Of a stretch of 64,000 nt of DNA, positions 1 through 8,816 are shown one piece after another. The translations under genes were made by a program, and so were the position numbers. Every line of letters begins with the position of its first letter. Positions within the stretch are counted from its first letter, which is position 1. The DNA comes from Flavobacteriales bacterium UBA7690 (GTDB lineage: Bacteria; Bacteroidota; Bacteroidia; Flavobacteriales_F; PHOS-HE28), in the NCBI GenBank assembly GCA_002482775.1, contig DLGQ01000035.1, forward strand, positions 20,384 through 84,383, given 5' to 3'. The notes below the pieces were generated by a model. That model saw nothing but the letters and a program-made list of their open reading frames with translations, was not told the DNA's origin and ran no database searches.

Positions 1-1618
1 AGTTGCCGAAGTCGGATCCATCCACGTCGCTTTCCGCGGTCCATGCTGCCCCGGCGAGCGTGGCCCCGGAGATGCCGGCTGCGCTGCCTAAGAACGCTAC
101 CGCCCGCCCTTCCCAGACCTGGCCCGCTTCGCTGTAATGGGGTTCGCCGATGATGATATCGCTGTAACCATCGTTGTTCACATCCCCAGCACTCGAGACG
201 TTGAACCCGAAGTGGTTCTGGGCCTCCGCTCCATGCATGGTCCAGTCGGCCACTGTGTTCAGCAATGCAGGACCGGCATTGCCGTTATACAGGAACACGC
301 GGCCTTGATCGATACCCAGTGGACCATTGTCCAAAGGTGCTCCCACGATCAGGTCGCTGACATCGTTGCCATTCACATCACCCGCAGTGGCCACGGAGAA
401 TCCGAAATCAGAACCTGCTTCTCCAGAGGCGAAGATCATAGGTGTGTTCCCCAACCCCGTGGCCGATCCGAAATAGACGAGTGCCGCACCTTCGTCGGCT
501 ACGGTATTGGTGTAGCCGGGAGCACCCACGACCACATCGCTGTACCCATCGCCATTGATGTCCCCAGCGGTGGAGACCGAGATGCCGAAGTTCGACCCTG
601 CCTGGCCGTTCCGCGTCCAACTGGGTGTGGTGGAGAGGCCGGTCGCGCTGCCATGGTAAACGAGCGCGCGTCCTTGGTTGGTCGAGGCGCCGTCGTAGAG
701 GTTGGCCCCCACGATCACATCACTATAGCCATCATGGTTCACATCGCCAGCGGTGCCCACATCGAATCCTAACTGTGCCTCGAGTTGTCCACTGGAAACG
801 TTCCAGTTCGCCGTTGTTGACAGCGGATCGATGGTCAGAGGATATTCCCCATACGTATCATCCACCACCAGCGCGAGGATATCCTCGTGCAACTCCATAT
901 GCGCGTCCAGTTCACGCCGTTCGGCATCCCACACCTTCAGGTCCCGGTACCAAACGCAAGCAGTGTGGCTTGCTGTAGCGCTATCGTATGCGGTGAAGAG
1001 CAGATCATCCTCACCTTTCAACGTCGGCAACAACGATCCGTTGTACCGGATCTTTACGGTCAATGGGCCTGTGCCATCTGGTTTTCTCTTCACATGGAAG
1101 TCTTGCCGCATGCCGGACTCCTCGTTGGTATATTGGATGGTGAATGCTCCGTGATCCACAACGGCCCGGTTGCCTTCTACATGTATGGATGGCCTGAAGA
1201 GCGGAACGGATCGTTCACCATCCTTTCCCACGGATACGACGCGCAGGTCCGCATGCCAGGCTCCTGCATCGAGACGAGGCGTCAAGCGGAACCCTTCCGG
1301 GTGATACGTGATGCGGAGGTCTTGTTTGCGATTCGGGCTTTGTAGCACACTTCCTGAACCTTGGGGTGAGAGATGATATTCGCTGGCGCGTATCACTTGC
1401 TGCACACGGTCGATCCAGTCGGCCGGGTAGTCATCAGGTGTGGGGAGTTGAAGTCCGGGTTCGTTGAGGGCACAGAGAGGACCGGCCAACAGCGCTGGTA
1501 CGGAAGAAGGCGCACGATAGCATTGAGCCACCTGCGCTCCACGATCATCATTCATGGGTATAGCGAGCACGGCTCCTAGTAGGAACAATATGCGCAAGAG
1601 ATCACCCCGGAGGTACAT
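1..1618 (-). CDS. Secreted FG-GAP repeat protein, 5' part (runs off left edge)
   Basis: The reading frame is open from an ATG at 1618 to the window edge, so the C-terminal part is missing. It starts with a hydrophobic signal peptide (MYLRGDLLRILFLLGAVLA), continues through an unassigned region of about 270 residues, and then shows at least four FG-GAP/integrin-alpha type repeats. Each carries a calcium-loop-like core such as DVNHDGYSDVIVGA, DINGDGYSDVVVGA and DVNNDGYSDIIIGE. FG-GAP repeats fold as beta-propeller blades and are common in exported adhesins and surface proteins. A T9SS sorting domain would be expected beyond the edge, but that is inference. Plus-strand open frames over this region are shadows of this gene. 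Confidence 0.88.
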   Translation of the reverse strand, partial: MYLRGDLLRILFLLGAVLAIPMNDDRGAQVAQCYRAPSSVPALLAGPLCALNEPGLQLPTPDDYPADWIDRVQQVIRASEYHLSPQGSGSVLQSPNRKQDLRITYHPEGFRLTPRLDAGAWHADLRVVSVGKDGERSVPLFRPSIHVEGNRAVVDHGAFTIQYTNEESGMRQDFHVKRKPDGTGPLTVKIRYNGSLLPTLKGEDDLLFTAYDSATASHTACVWYRDLKVWDAERRELDAHMELHEDILALVVDDTYGEYPLTIDPLSTTANWNVSSGQLEAQLGFDVGTAGDVNHDGYSDVIVGANLYDGASTNQGRALVYHGSATGLSTTPSWTRNGQAGSNFGISVSTAGDINGDGYSDVVVGAPGYTNTVADEGAALVYFGSATGLGNTPMIFASGEAGSDFGFSVATAGDVNGNDVSDLIVGAPLDNGPLGIDQGRVFLYNGNAGPALLNTVADWTMHGAEAQNHFGFNVSSAGDVNNDGYSDIIIGEPHYSEAGQVWEGRAVAFLGSAAGISGATLAGAAWTAESDVDGSDFGN

Positions 1619-1784
1619 GTGTGCGGAACAGACTGTCCTATCCAGCCAAGTTCCGGGTTCGGCCAGGTCCGTGAAATACCACGAAGTAGTTACCCCGGGC
1701 TAAAGGGTTCAGGCGTTGGAGAATGACGCGATATGCTTTTAGCAACCCCGCAAGACGGTGGAAGTAGAAGCTATTTCCTGTTGA

Positions 1785-2426
1785 TCACAGCCCTTTCGGG
1801 AACACCTTGCGCACGGCCTCCATGCGCGACTTCACCTGCAGTTTGTGGTAGATATTGCGCACATGCACGCGCACGGTCTCGGTGCTGATACCCGCTTTCG
1901 CGGCGATCTCCTTGTACATCAGGCCTGCGGCGAGCCCATCCAGGACACCCCGTTCCCGGTCGCTCAATTTCTCGTCGCTGATGCGTTGTGCGGTCTCTTT
2001 TTGGAAGCTGTTCACCACCAGGCGGGCGATGGTGGTGTTCATGGGCGAGCCGCCGGTGTGGATCTCGCGTACGGCAGCCACTAGCTCTTCTGCACTGGTC
2101 CCTTTAAGTAGGTACCCCGTGGCACCTGCGCACAACGCTTCGAAGATGTAGGCTGGGTTCTCGAAGATGGTGAGCATCAGGTATTGCACCTCGGGCTTGG
2201 TGGTCTTGGCGCGCCGTACGCATTCGATACCGCTGATGCCGGGCATGTTGATGTCCATGAGCACCACATCCACTTCCAACGCGCCCAAATGGTGCAGGAA
2301 TTCTTCTCCATCGGCACACGTGCGCACCACCTCCATGCCCTCGGAACGGGCCATGCGCCGCCGCAATAATTCGCGCAGTTCGTCATCGTCCTCGACGATG
2401 GCGATACGGATTGGTCCACGCGCCAT
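1785..2426 (-). CDS. NarL/FixJ-family response regulator
   Basis: A 213-residue regulator. The N-terminal receiver domain has the acidic pocket VEDDDE (residues 11-16), the phospho-acceptor Asp58 in VVLMDINMPG, and the conserved Lys in GYLLKG. The C-terminal LuxR-type helix-turn-helix has the usual signature LSDRERGVLDGLAAGL, then KEIAAKAGISTETVRVHV. It lies 92 bp downstream of two HisKA_3-type sensor kinases on the same strand, the class of kinase that normally phosphorylates NarL regulators, so it is the probable output of both. The regulated genes cannot be read from the sequence; the flanking efflux operon is only one possibility. Confidence 0.95.
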   Translation of the reverse strand: MARGPIRIAIVEDDDELRELLRRRMARSEGMEVVRTCADGEEFLHHLGALEVDVVLMDINMPGISGIECVRRAKTTKPEVQYLMLTIFENPAYIFEALCAGATGYLLKGTSAEELVAAVREIHTGGSPMNTTIARLVVNSFQKETAQRISDEKLSDRERGVLDGLAAGLMYKEIAAKAGISTETVRVHVRNIYHKLQVKSRMEAVRKVFPKGL

Positions 2427-2518
2427 GCTGGCAAGATAGCTTGTAGCCCGAATTCATGTGAAGAACGAAATGCGTTGATACGGTGCAGCCGAGGCGGGTC
2501 CCTGCTAGTTCAACCCTT

Positions 2519-4612
2519 CTAGAGGGCCAGATGGAAGCTGATGGTGGTGCCGTTGCTGCCGTTGACAAGGAGCTCCCCGCCGGTGTTGAGGGCGCGTTGG
2601 CGCATGTTGGAAAGGCCATGGCCCGCGGAGGCACTACCTGGGTCCAGGCCGATACCATCATCGGTCACGGTGAAGTCGACGTTACTAGCTGAAGAGTGGA
2701 AGGTGACCGCGATGTGTCGCGCGTGAGCGTATTTGATGGCATTGTTCAATGCTTCGCGCAGGATCAGGTAGATGTCGCGCTTGGTGGCTGGGTCCAAGGT
2801 GTGGTCCGGTCCGCTATGCACACAGTCGATGGTGTGTTCGGTGTGGCTCCACTTCAGCATCCGTTCACAGTGTGCGCGTACCCGTTCGGTGAGGCCGGCA
2901 AGGGAGTCGTGGTGCGGGTCTATGGCCCAAACGATATCGCCCAGTGAGCGGTTGGCTTCGCCGGCCACACGTTCGATATCGTCGGCTGTAGTCTTTAGCA
3001 GGGCGGGATCTTCGATGGCCTGCGCTTTGGCCTCGCTGCTGAGCATGACGAGTTTGGTGAGGTCGCTTCCCAGCTGATCATGGACGTCGCGTGCGATGCG
3101 TGTGCGTACTTCCTCCGCTTCGCGCCTTTTCTCGCTTTCCACCAGTTTGGTCTGCGCGTCCAGGATGGCAGCATTGGTGCGGCGTAGAAGCCTTGCGCGT
3201 TGCCAGAAGACGATCACGATGATGGCAGCGAGGACCCCCAGGGCGATCGCGATGTAGCGTTTCGTGCGTTCGCGGGAGAAGCGTTGTTCTTGTTCGAGCG
3301 CTGCTTGTTCAGCTTCCAACGCGTATTGAAGGCTGTCGGTGATGGTGCGTTGTTCGTACGCATAGCGGTACTCGTTGCGCAACACCGCGCGCTGGTTCTC
3401 TTCGCGCATGATGCTGTCTGTCAAGTTCACCATCAGCGACTGTGCTTGCAGTGCTTGTTCCCAGCGCCCCAATGCGCGCAGTGCTTGGTACTTGAGCTCG
3501 GCGGCATCGCGTTGCTGGCTGATGTCCTCCGCATCGGTGGCCGCTACGAAGGCTTTGTCGGCACGGTCGAGCGCTTGTGCATGGGCCCCGCGGGAGAGCA
3601 ACACCTTGCCCTCGCCAACGAGGGCGCTGGAAAGTCCCCAGGGCAATTCCTCTTCACGGGCCATGGCCGCGGCTTCGCGGAAGAGGTCAAGGGCCTCATC
3701 ATCGCGTCGCAGCTTCAACAACAACATGCCTATGCGGTTCTGCACGTTCACCAGTCCGTGCCGATCATCCAACGTTTGGCGTACGGAACGGCTGCGGAGG
3801 AAGTGATCCATGGCCGAAGCGGTATCGCCCAACTCTTCCAAGCAAACGCCGATGTCCTCGAGACCCTTCCCCACCATGTGTTGGTCGTCCAGGGCTTCGG
3901 CGAGGCGCAATGCTTCGCGGTAGTGTTCGAGTGCTGGCACATGGTCGCCCTGTTGCATCAGCACCTTGCCCAGGTTGGAGCGGGTGGTGGATATGCCCCG
4001 ATCATTGTGCAGCAGTTGTTGAAGACGAAGGCTGCGCATGTAGAAGTCCACGGCTCGTGCATGATCGCCGCGTGCCATGTGAACGGCTCCAATGGCGTTG
4101 AGATCGTTCGCGATACTGGTACTATCGTGCATCTTTTCGTGTACCGCTAGCCCACGCAGATAGAGTTGGAGCGCCTGTTCCCGCTCGCCCATGAAAGAGA
4201 GCATGGAGGCCTTGTTGGTAAGCACGTCGGCCACGCCCTTTTGGTCGTTGCTACGTTCGTGGATGATCAGTGCGGTGTCGTAATGCACAAGGGCCGTCTT
4301 CAGTTCACCTTTCACGTAACACGCTGCGGCCATCAGTTCGCTGGCGCGGGCCTCGAACGCGGGATACCGCTTGCTCTTAGCTTCACGTTGCAAACGTTGC
4401 CCCATGGCGAAGGCGGTATCCGGTTCGGAGAATAGGTAGCCTTCCCAAGCGAGATCGTTGAAGGCCGAGAAACGGATGCTGTCGGATCGGTCCGGGTCAG
4501 CATACACGCCACGCAGCGAATCGAGGTAGTCCTGGGCCAACACAGGAAATGAGCCTGACCACGCAAAGGCGAGAAGGGTTGCGGTAAGCAGAGGTCGGTC
4601 AAGCCGCAGCAT
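2519..4612 (-). CDS. TPR-containing sensor histidine kinase (HisKA_3 type), copy B
   Basis: About 697 residues from an ATG at 4612. I chose this over the upstream in-frame start at 4759 because it gives a signal peptide (MLRLDRPLLTATLLAFAW..., ending near VLAQ) and only a 14-bp overlap with the preceding kinase gene. A periplasmic region of several TPR units is followed by one membrane segment (YIAIALGVLAAIIVIVFW), a dimerisation/phosphorylation helix with the NarL-type H-box RIARDVHDQLGSDLTKL, and an ATPase domain (N-box LREALNNAIKYAHA, G-box DDGIGLDPG and GHGLSNMRQRA). It is a close paralogue of the gene directly upstream and probably acts on the regulator at 1785-2426. Confidence 0.93.
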   Translation of the reverse strand: MLRLDRPLLTATLLAFAWSGSFPVLAQDYLDSLRGVYADPDRSDSIRFSAFNDLAWEGYLFSEPDTAFAMGQRLQREAKSKRYPAFEARASELMAAACYVKGELKTALVHYDTALIIHERSNDQKGVADVLTNKASMLSFMGEREQALQLYLRGLAVHEKMHDSTSIANDLNAIGAVHMARGDHARAVDFYMRSLRLQQLLHNDRGISTTRSNLGKVLMQQGDHVPALEHYREALRLAEALDDQHMVGKGLEDIGVCLEELGDTASAMDHFLRSRSVRQTLDDRHGLVNVQNRIGMLLLKLRRDDEALDLFREAAAMAREEELPWGLSSALVGEGKVLLSRGAHAQALDRADKAFVAATDAEDISQQRDAAELKYQALRALGRWEQALQAQSLMVNLTDSIMREENQRAVLRNEYRYAYEQRTITDSLQYALEAEQAALEQEQRFSRERTKRYIAIALGVLAAIIVIVFWQRARLLRRTNAAILDAQTKLVESEKRREAEEVRTRIARDVHDQLGSDLTKLVMLSSEAKAQAIEDPALLKTTADDIERVAGEANRSLGDIVWAIDPHHDSLAGLTERVRAHCERMLKWSHTEHTIDCVHSGPDHTLDPATKRDIYLILREALNNAIKYAHARHIAVTFHSSASNVDFTVTDDGIGLDPGSASAGHGLSNMRQRALNTGGELLVNGSNGTTISFHLAL

Positions 4613-6629
4613 CCGCCCAAAGTAGCTCGAACCGGATGGTGGTGCCCCCGCTTGGGGCGGAACGGATGGTGAGCTGGCCACCGAGCCGCGTTGCCCTTGT
4701 CTGGAGGTTCTGCATACCGTGGCCTTTTCCAGCGGTGTTGGGAAGGCCTTGTCCATCATCTGTCAGTTCGAAAAGCAATGTAGTGGGATCGCTGTGGAAA
4801 TGAACGGTGATGTGTTCGGCGCGTGCATGTTTCAACGTGTTGTTCAGTGCTTCACGCACCATCAAGTGGATGTCTCGTTTGCTCGCCGGATCAAGTGGCC
4901 TATCGGGACCGATATGGTGGCAGTCGATGAGGCAGGTGCCTGGGTGATGGTGTAGCATCCGTACGCAATGTGCACGGATGCGGTCGGTGAGTTCCTGGAC
5001 GGAATCGTGGTGTGGATCCACGGCCCACACGATGTCGCCGAGCGATCGGTTGGCTTCGTCTGCCACGCGCCCCACGTCTTTAAGCCTGGCGTTCATGCTC
5101 TCGCGATCAGCGGCTGACCTTGCTTCTTCGCTGAGCAGGATGAGTTTGGTGAGATCACTTCCGAGCTGGTCGTGGACATCGCGGGCGATGCGGGTGCGTA
5201 CGAGTTCCGCTTCGCGTTGCTTTTCGCTCGCCACCAGTTCATCCTGTGCTTTCACGATGGCATCCCGGGTTCGGCGCACGTGCCGCAGGCGCCCCCAGAT
5301 CAGGAGCACGATGATGGCCGAAGCGGTAACGATGACCAGGAGCAGGTTGCGCCGGTCGCGTTCGGTGGAGAGTTCTTGCTCGTGCCGCACGGCAGCCACA
5401 TGGGCGGCTTCCGCACGGGCGATACTATCGAGCACTGTTCCTTCGTGGTAGGCCAGCATGGCGAGTTCCACCCGGCCGTCCATCCGTTGTACGCTATCCT
5501 TCAAGGCGGACCAGCGTTCGGTCATCGCCAAAGCATCGGCCGTTCGTCCCTGCGCACGGTAGAGTTCTTTCAGTTCCGCCGTAGCGCGCAGCATGGATCC
5601 TTCATCGCCCATCTCACGGGCCACACCTACCTCGCCGTTCTCTTCGGCTATGCGCAAGCCTTGCAGAAAGCTGTTTTCCGCACTGCGCGGATCGCCGGTA
5701 TTCCGTTCGCCGATGCCGGCAAGGACCAGGCATCCACAACGTGCGGTCTCATCGCCTACCGCTGCAGCGATGCGCACGCAGGCCCGGGCGTTGGCAAGCC
5801 CCTCCTCGAAGCGACCAGTGGCATAGAGCGTTCGGGCCAGCGGGGCAAGCACCGGCAACTGGTCCCATGGGTTCGTGGATCGGCCGGCCATCTCCAAGCT
5901 GGTGTGGAGCAGGCGGATGGACTCTTCGGTACGACCGCTCATCTGGAGTATCCGCGCGCGTTCGTTCAGCACCGCCGAGCTATCCTCGGAAGCCCCCTCT
6001 CCACACGAGTCCAAATAGGCAAGGGCGGTGGTGTGTTCACCACGGTCTCCGGAGAGTGCGGCCAAGTGCGTCAACGCTTGTATCCGGAGTTTGGCGTGAT
6101 CGATCTCCCGTGCGATGCGAAGCTCTTCGCGGAACGCTTTTTCGGCCTTGTCGCGATCCCCGGCCACGCGCAGCAGGATCCCCAGGGCATCGTAGCATTC
6201 GCCCAGCGCATGTCGTTCGTTGTTGACGCTGAAATCCTCCAAAGCGCGCTGGAAAGAAGTCAATGCCAAAGGGATATTGCGGCTGAATTTGGCATGGTAC
6301 CCGGTGAAGAAGTTGAACGCTCCGCGCGCATGCCGGGCCCGCTTCCTTACAGCGGCGTGCGGGCTTTGGAGCAGTGCCGTGCTCAACGTATCGAGCCGCT
6401 CCAAGTAAGGGAATGCCTTGTTGGAGGTGGACCACGACTCGGCCACTATGATCAGCAAATCCAGTTGGTTGGTGTCCTGTGCGGAAGGGTCTAGAAGGCG
6501 AAGGGTGGAATCCAAACGTGCCGGGTTCTCCTGGCCAAGCACCGGCTGGCAGAACACCAGGAATGCGACCAGGATGGTCCAAGCGGTCAGCCTCTGGCAG
6601 GTCTCCAACATGGCACCAAGGTTGGTCAT
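4599..6629 (-). CDS. TPR-containing sensor histidine kinase (HisKA_3 type), copy A
   Basis: About 676 residues if it starts at ATG 6629; an ATG at 6611 is also possible. The open frame extends to 6719, but that extension overlaps an inverted repeat and lacks signal-peptide character. It has a signal peptide (LTAWTILVAFLVFCQPVLGQ), TPR-like repeats, one membrane helix (LLLVIVTASAIIVLLIWG), the H-box RIARDVHDQLGSDLTKL, N-box VREALNNTLKHARA and G-box DDGQGLPNTAGKGHGM. The catalytic half is nearly identical in motif order to copy B, while the sensor half differs, which suggests duplication with diversified input. It is first in a leftward operon with copy B and a NarL regulator, and divergent from the TetR gene at 6769. 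Confidence 0.92.
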   Translation of the reverse strand: MTNLGAMLETCQRLTAWTILVAFLVFCQPVLGQENPARLDSTLRLLDPSAQDTNQLDLLIIVAESWSTSNKAFPYLERLDTLSTALLQSPHAAVRKRARHARGAFNFFTGYHAKFSRNIPLALTSFQRALEDFSVNNERHALGECYDALGILLRVAGDRDKAEKAFREELRIAREIDHAKLRIQALTHLAALSGDRGEHTTALAYLDSCGEGASEDSSAVLNERARILQMSGRTEESIRLLHTSLEMAGRSTNPWDQLPVLAPLARTLYATGRFEEGLANARACVRIAAAVGDETARCGCLVLAGIGERNTGDPRSAENSFLQGLRIAEENGEVGVAREMGDEGSMLRATAELKELYRAQGRTADALAMTERWSALKDSVQRMDGRVELAMLAYHEGTVLDSIARAEAAHVAAVRHEQELSTERDRRNLLLVIVTASAIIVLLIWGRLRHVRRTRDAIVKAQDELVASEKQREAELVRTRIARDVHDQLGSDLTKLILLSEEARSAADRESMNARLKDVGRVADEANRSLGDIVWAVDPHHDSVQELTDRIRAHCVRMLHHHPGTCLIDCHHIGPDRPLDPASKRDIHLMVREALNNTLKHARAEHITVHFHSDPTTLLFELTDDGQGLPNTAGKGHGMQNLQTRATRLGGQLTIRSAPSGGTTIRFELLWADAAA

Positions 6630-6701
6630 GATCCCGCACCCCGCAATACCATGGTCGTGGTAAACGGCTACTGGGCAGGGCCGTTCACCCGCACCGAACA
6701 C

Positions 6702-6737
6702 CACTGGAAACATTATCACCCCAAAATGTTTCCAGTG
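6702..6737. promoter_or_regulatory. Perfect 12-bp inverted repeat, candidate TetR operator
   Basis: CACTGGAAACAT (6702-6713) and its exact reverse complement ATGTTTCCAGTG (6726-6737) are separated by 12 bp. The right arm overlaps the expected -33 region of the TetR promoter (TTTC at 6729-6732, 18 bp before the TACATTTG box). The repeat lies in the divergent region between the kinase operon and the TetR gene, so an autorepressor bound here could affect both directions. Assignment to the TetR protein is inferred from position. Confidence 0.75.
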
Positions 6738-6750
6738 TATCCACAGCCTC

Positions 6751-6758
6751 TACATTTG
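6751..6758 (+). promoter_or_regulatory. Bacteroidota -7 box (TACATTTG) for the TetR efflux operon
   Basis: TACATTTG matches the Bacteroidota TAnnTTTG consensus exactly and ends 10 bp before the TetR start codon. A TTTC at 6729-6732, within the inverted repeat, sits at a suitable distance as a weak -33 element. Confidence 0.65.
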
Positions 6759-6768
6759 CGCCCCCAAC

Positions 6769-7470
6769 ATGGCGACAGACAAGACCATCCCCGCCGACCA
6801 GCCCGGTCTGGAGCCCTCCGATGACCGTTGGAACCGGATCGTGGAAGGTGCGTCCAAGGTCTTCTGGAAGCTCGGCATCAAGAGCGTTACCATGGATGAT
6901 GTGGCCACGCGGCTGGGCATCTCCAAGAAGACGCTGTACCAGTACGTGAGCGACAAGAACGACCTGGTGGACAAGATCCTGAAGCACGTGAGCACCTGTT
7001 ACAAGTGCGACATCGATGCGGTGCGGGCGCGGGAAAAGCAGAACGCGATAGACGAACTGTACGCCATCACCACCACGGTGGCCGGGCATATCCAGGATAT
7101 CCATCCCTCGATCCACTTCGATCTGGAGAAGTACCATCCGGAAGCCTTCCGCAATATGAAGGAGAACAAGCGGAAGGAGATCGCGCAGTGCATGACCGAG
7201 AACATGGCACGCGGCATCACCGAAGGCTTGTACCGCGAGGACCTGAATATCGGGATGATCGCCACGATCTACATCGCGCGGTTCGATATGGTATTCGATG
7301 GGGCCTTGTTCCCACCGGAGAAATTCAGTTTCAGCGACCTGCACTGGGAGATCTTCCGCTACCATGTGCGCGGCATCGCCAGCAAGAAAGGACTGGACTA
7401 CTTGGAGAAGAAGTTGACCAAAGAACGGATCACCGTTCCGCCTACGCCAGGTGTTATGGCGAACAAATGA
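6769..7470 (+). CDS. TetR/AcrR-family transcriptional regulator
   Basis: 233 residues. The N-terminal DNA-binding domain has the TetR pattern: RIVEGASKVFWKLGIKSVTM, then DDVATRLGISKKTLYQYVSD and KNDLVDKIL. The rest is an all-helical ligand-binding region with no recognisable family label. Its TGA overlaps the ATG of the downstream TolC gene (ATGA at 7467-7470), so translation is probably coupled. It heads a four-gene efflux operon and probably represses it through the inverted repeat at 6702-6737. Confidence 0.95.
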   Translation: MATDKTIPADQPGLEPSDDRWNRIVEGASKVFWKLGIKSVTMDDVATRLGISKKTLYQYVSDKNDLVDKILKHVSTCYKCDIDAVRAREKQNAIDELYAITTTVAGHIQDIHPSIHFDLEKYHPEAFRNMKENKRKEIAQCMTENMARGITEGLYREDLNIGMIATIYIARFDMVFDGALFPPEKFSFSDLHWEIFRYHVRGIASKKGLDYLEKKLTKERITVPPTPGVMANK

Positions 7471-8795
7471 GGAGCCTTACCACCACCATCATCCTATTAA
7501 CGGCCGCTGTGCTTTCCGCGCAAGGGCCTGTTAGCCTAAGCCTGCAGCAAGCGCTGGACATGGCCGCCAAGCAGAGCTATTCCGTGCAGGCCAGCGCCTT
7601 GGAAGCCGAGAAGGCGCGCCACAAGGTGAAGGAGATCACCGCCATCGGCCTGCCGCAGATCAATGGCGAAGTGCAGTTGCAGAACTTCATCGATGTGCCC
7701 ACGCAGCTGATCCCGAACTTCTTCACGCCAGGCCAAGGGCCGGAGTTCATCGCTGCGCAATTCGGTCTTCCGTGGAACGCCAGCGCCGGTGCAACACTGA
7801 GCCAGTTGATCTTCGACGGCAGCTACCTCGTGGGCCTGAAAGCCACGCGGGCCTTGGCCGAACAGAGCCAGCAGGACTTGGAGAAGGCCGCCGCCGATGC
7901 GCGCAACCAAGCCGCCAAAGCGTACTTCGGTGTGCTCTCCGCAGCAGAAGGTGAGCGCCTTGCAGGCGAAGGGATCCCGTTGTTGGAAAAGAGCCTTGCG
8001 GAAGTGAACGCCATGAAGGAAGCGGGTTTCATGGAGATCACCGACGTGGACCGCATCACCATCCAGTTGGAGCAATCGCGCAGTTTGCAACGCAGCTTCA
8101 AACAACAAGGGGACGTAGCGCGCATGCTGCTGAACCTCACGCTGGGCCTGCCACAAGGCACACCCGTAACGTTGACCGATGACCTGGGCAAGATCCTGAA
8201 CGACCCCAATGAGACCTCGCTCACCGAAGTGCCGTTGGATCCCGCCACGCACGTGGAACAGAAATCGGCGGAAACGTTGGTGCTGCTCTCCGACCTGCAG
8301 CGCAAGAACGAACGCAGCAAGGCCATGCCATCGCTCGGTGGTTTCCTCAGCCACCAACAAGTATGGAACGGCCCCGACTTCGATCCGGGCGGCAAGTATC
8401 CGTTCTATCCAACTACACTTTGGGGATTGAAATTGACCGTGCCCCTCTTCAGCAGTGGCAGCCGTTACCACAAGGTGAAACAAGCGGAGATCGCGTTGAA
8501 GCAGACCGAAGTGAACAAGACCGCCACGGAGCAACGCCTCGTCGCTTTCAGTGAACAGAGCCGCACACAAGCGCGCACGGCCTTCGACAACTTCAAGACC
8601 GAGGAGCGTAGCCTCGCCTTATCGAAAAGCATCTTCGACCGCACCAGTGTGAAGTTCACCAATGGTGCTGCGGCCAGCTTCGAGCTCACCCAGGAGCAGG
8701 GCAATTACCTGATCGCCCAACAGACCTACATCCAACGCGTGGTGGAACTGCTGATGGCCCGCGCAGACCTACGCAAAGCACTCGACCTCTACTAG
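7467..8795 (+). CDS. TolC-family outer-membrane efflux channel (first RND operon)
   Basis: 442 residues from ATG 7467, which overlaps the TetR stop. An open frame extends upstream to 7005 but only runs out of frame through the TetR gene. A signal peptide (MRSLTTTIILLTAAVLSAQG) is followed by the TolC/OEP pattern SLSLQQALDMAAKQSYSVQ and two coiled-coil halves (for example LAEQSQQDLEKAAADARNQA and TEQRLVAFSEQSRTQARTAF). It would form the outer-membrane exit duct for the adaptor and RND pump encoded next. The gap to the adaptor gene is 21 bp. Confidence 0.95.
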   Translation: MRSLTTTIILLTAAVLSAQGPVSLSLQQALDMAAKQSYSVQASALEAEKARHKVKEITAIGLPQINGEVQLQNFIDVPTQLIPNFFTPGQGPEFIAAQFGLPWNASAGATLSQLIFDGSYLVGLKATRALAEQSQQDLEKAAADARNQAAKAYFGVLSAAEGERLAGEGIPLLEKSLAEVNAMKEAGFMEITDVDRITIQLEQSRSLQRSFKQQGDVARMLLNLTLGLPQGTPVTLTDDLGKILNDPNETSLTEVPLDPATHVEQKSAETLVLLSDLQRKNERSKAMPSLGGFLSHQQVWNGPDFDPGGKYPFYPTTLWGLKLTVPLFSSGSRYHKVKQAEIALKQTEVNKTATEQRLVAFSEQSRTQARTAFDNFKTEERSLALSKSIFDRTSVKFTNGAAASFELTQEQGNYLIAQQTYIQRVVELLMARADLRKALDLY

Positions 8796-8816
8796 ACCAC
8801 CGCTTACCCGATCGTG

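Noticed and set aside
137..772. 211-codon plus-strand open frame near the left edge
   Set aside because: The minus strand encodes a signal peptide followed by FG-GAP repeats in one frame to the edge, so this is its shadow.
3200..4150. 316-codon plus-strand open frame opposite the second TPR kinase
   Set aside because: Antisense to the TPR region of a clear kinase; composition not protein-like.
5172..6494. 440-codon plus-strand open frame opposite the TPR kinase
   Set aside because: Shadow frame on the antisense strand of a kinase with intact H-, N- and G-boxes; no domain pattern in the translation.
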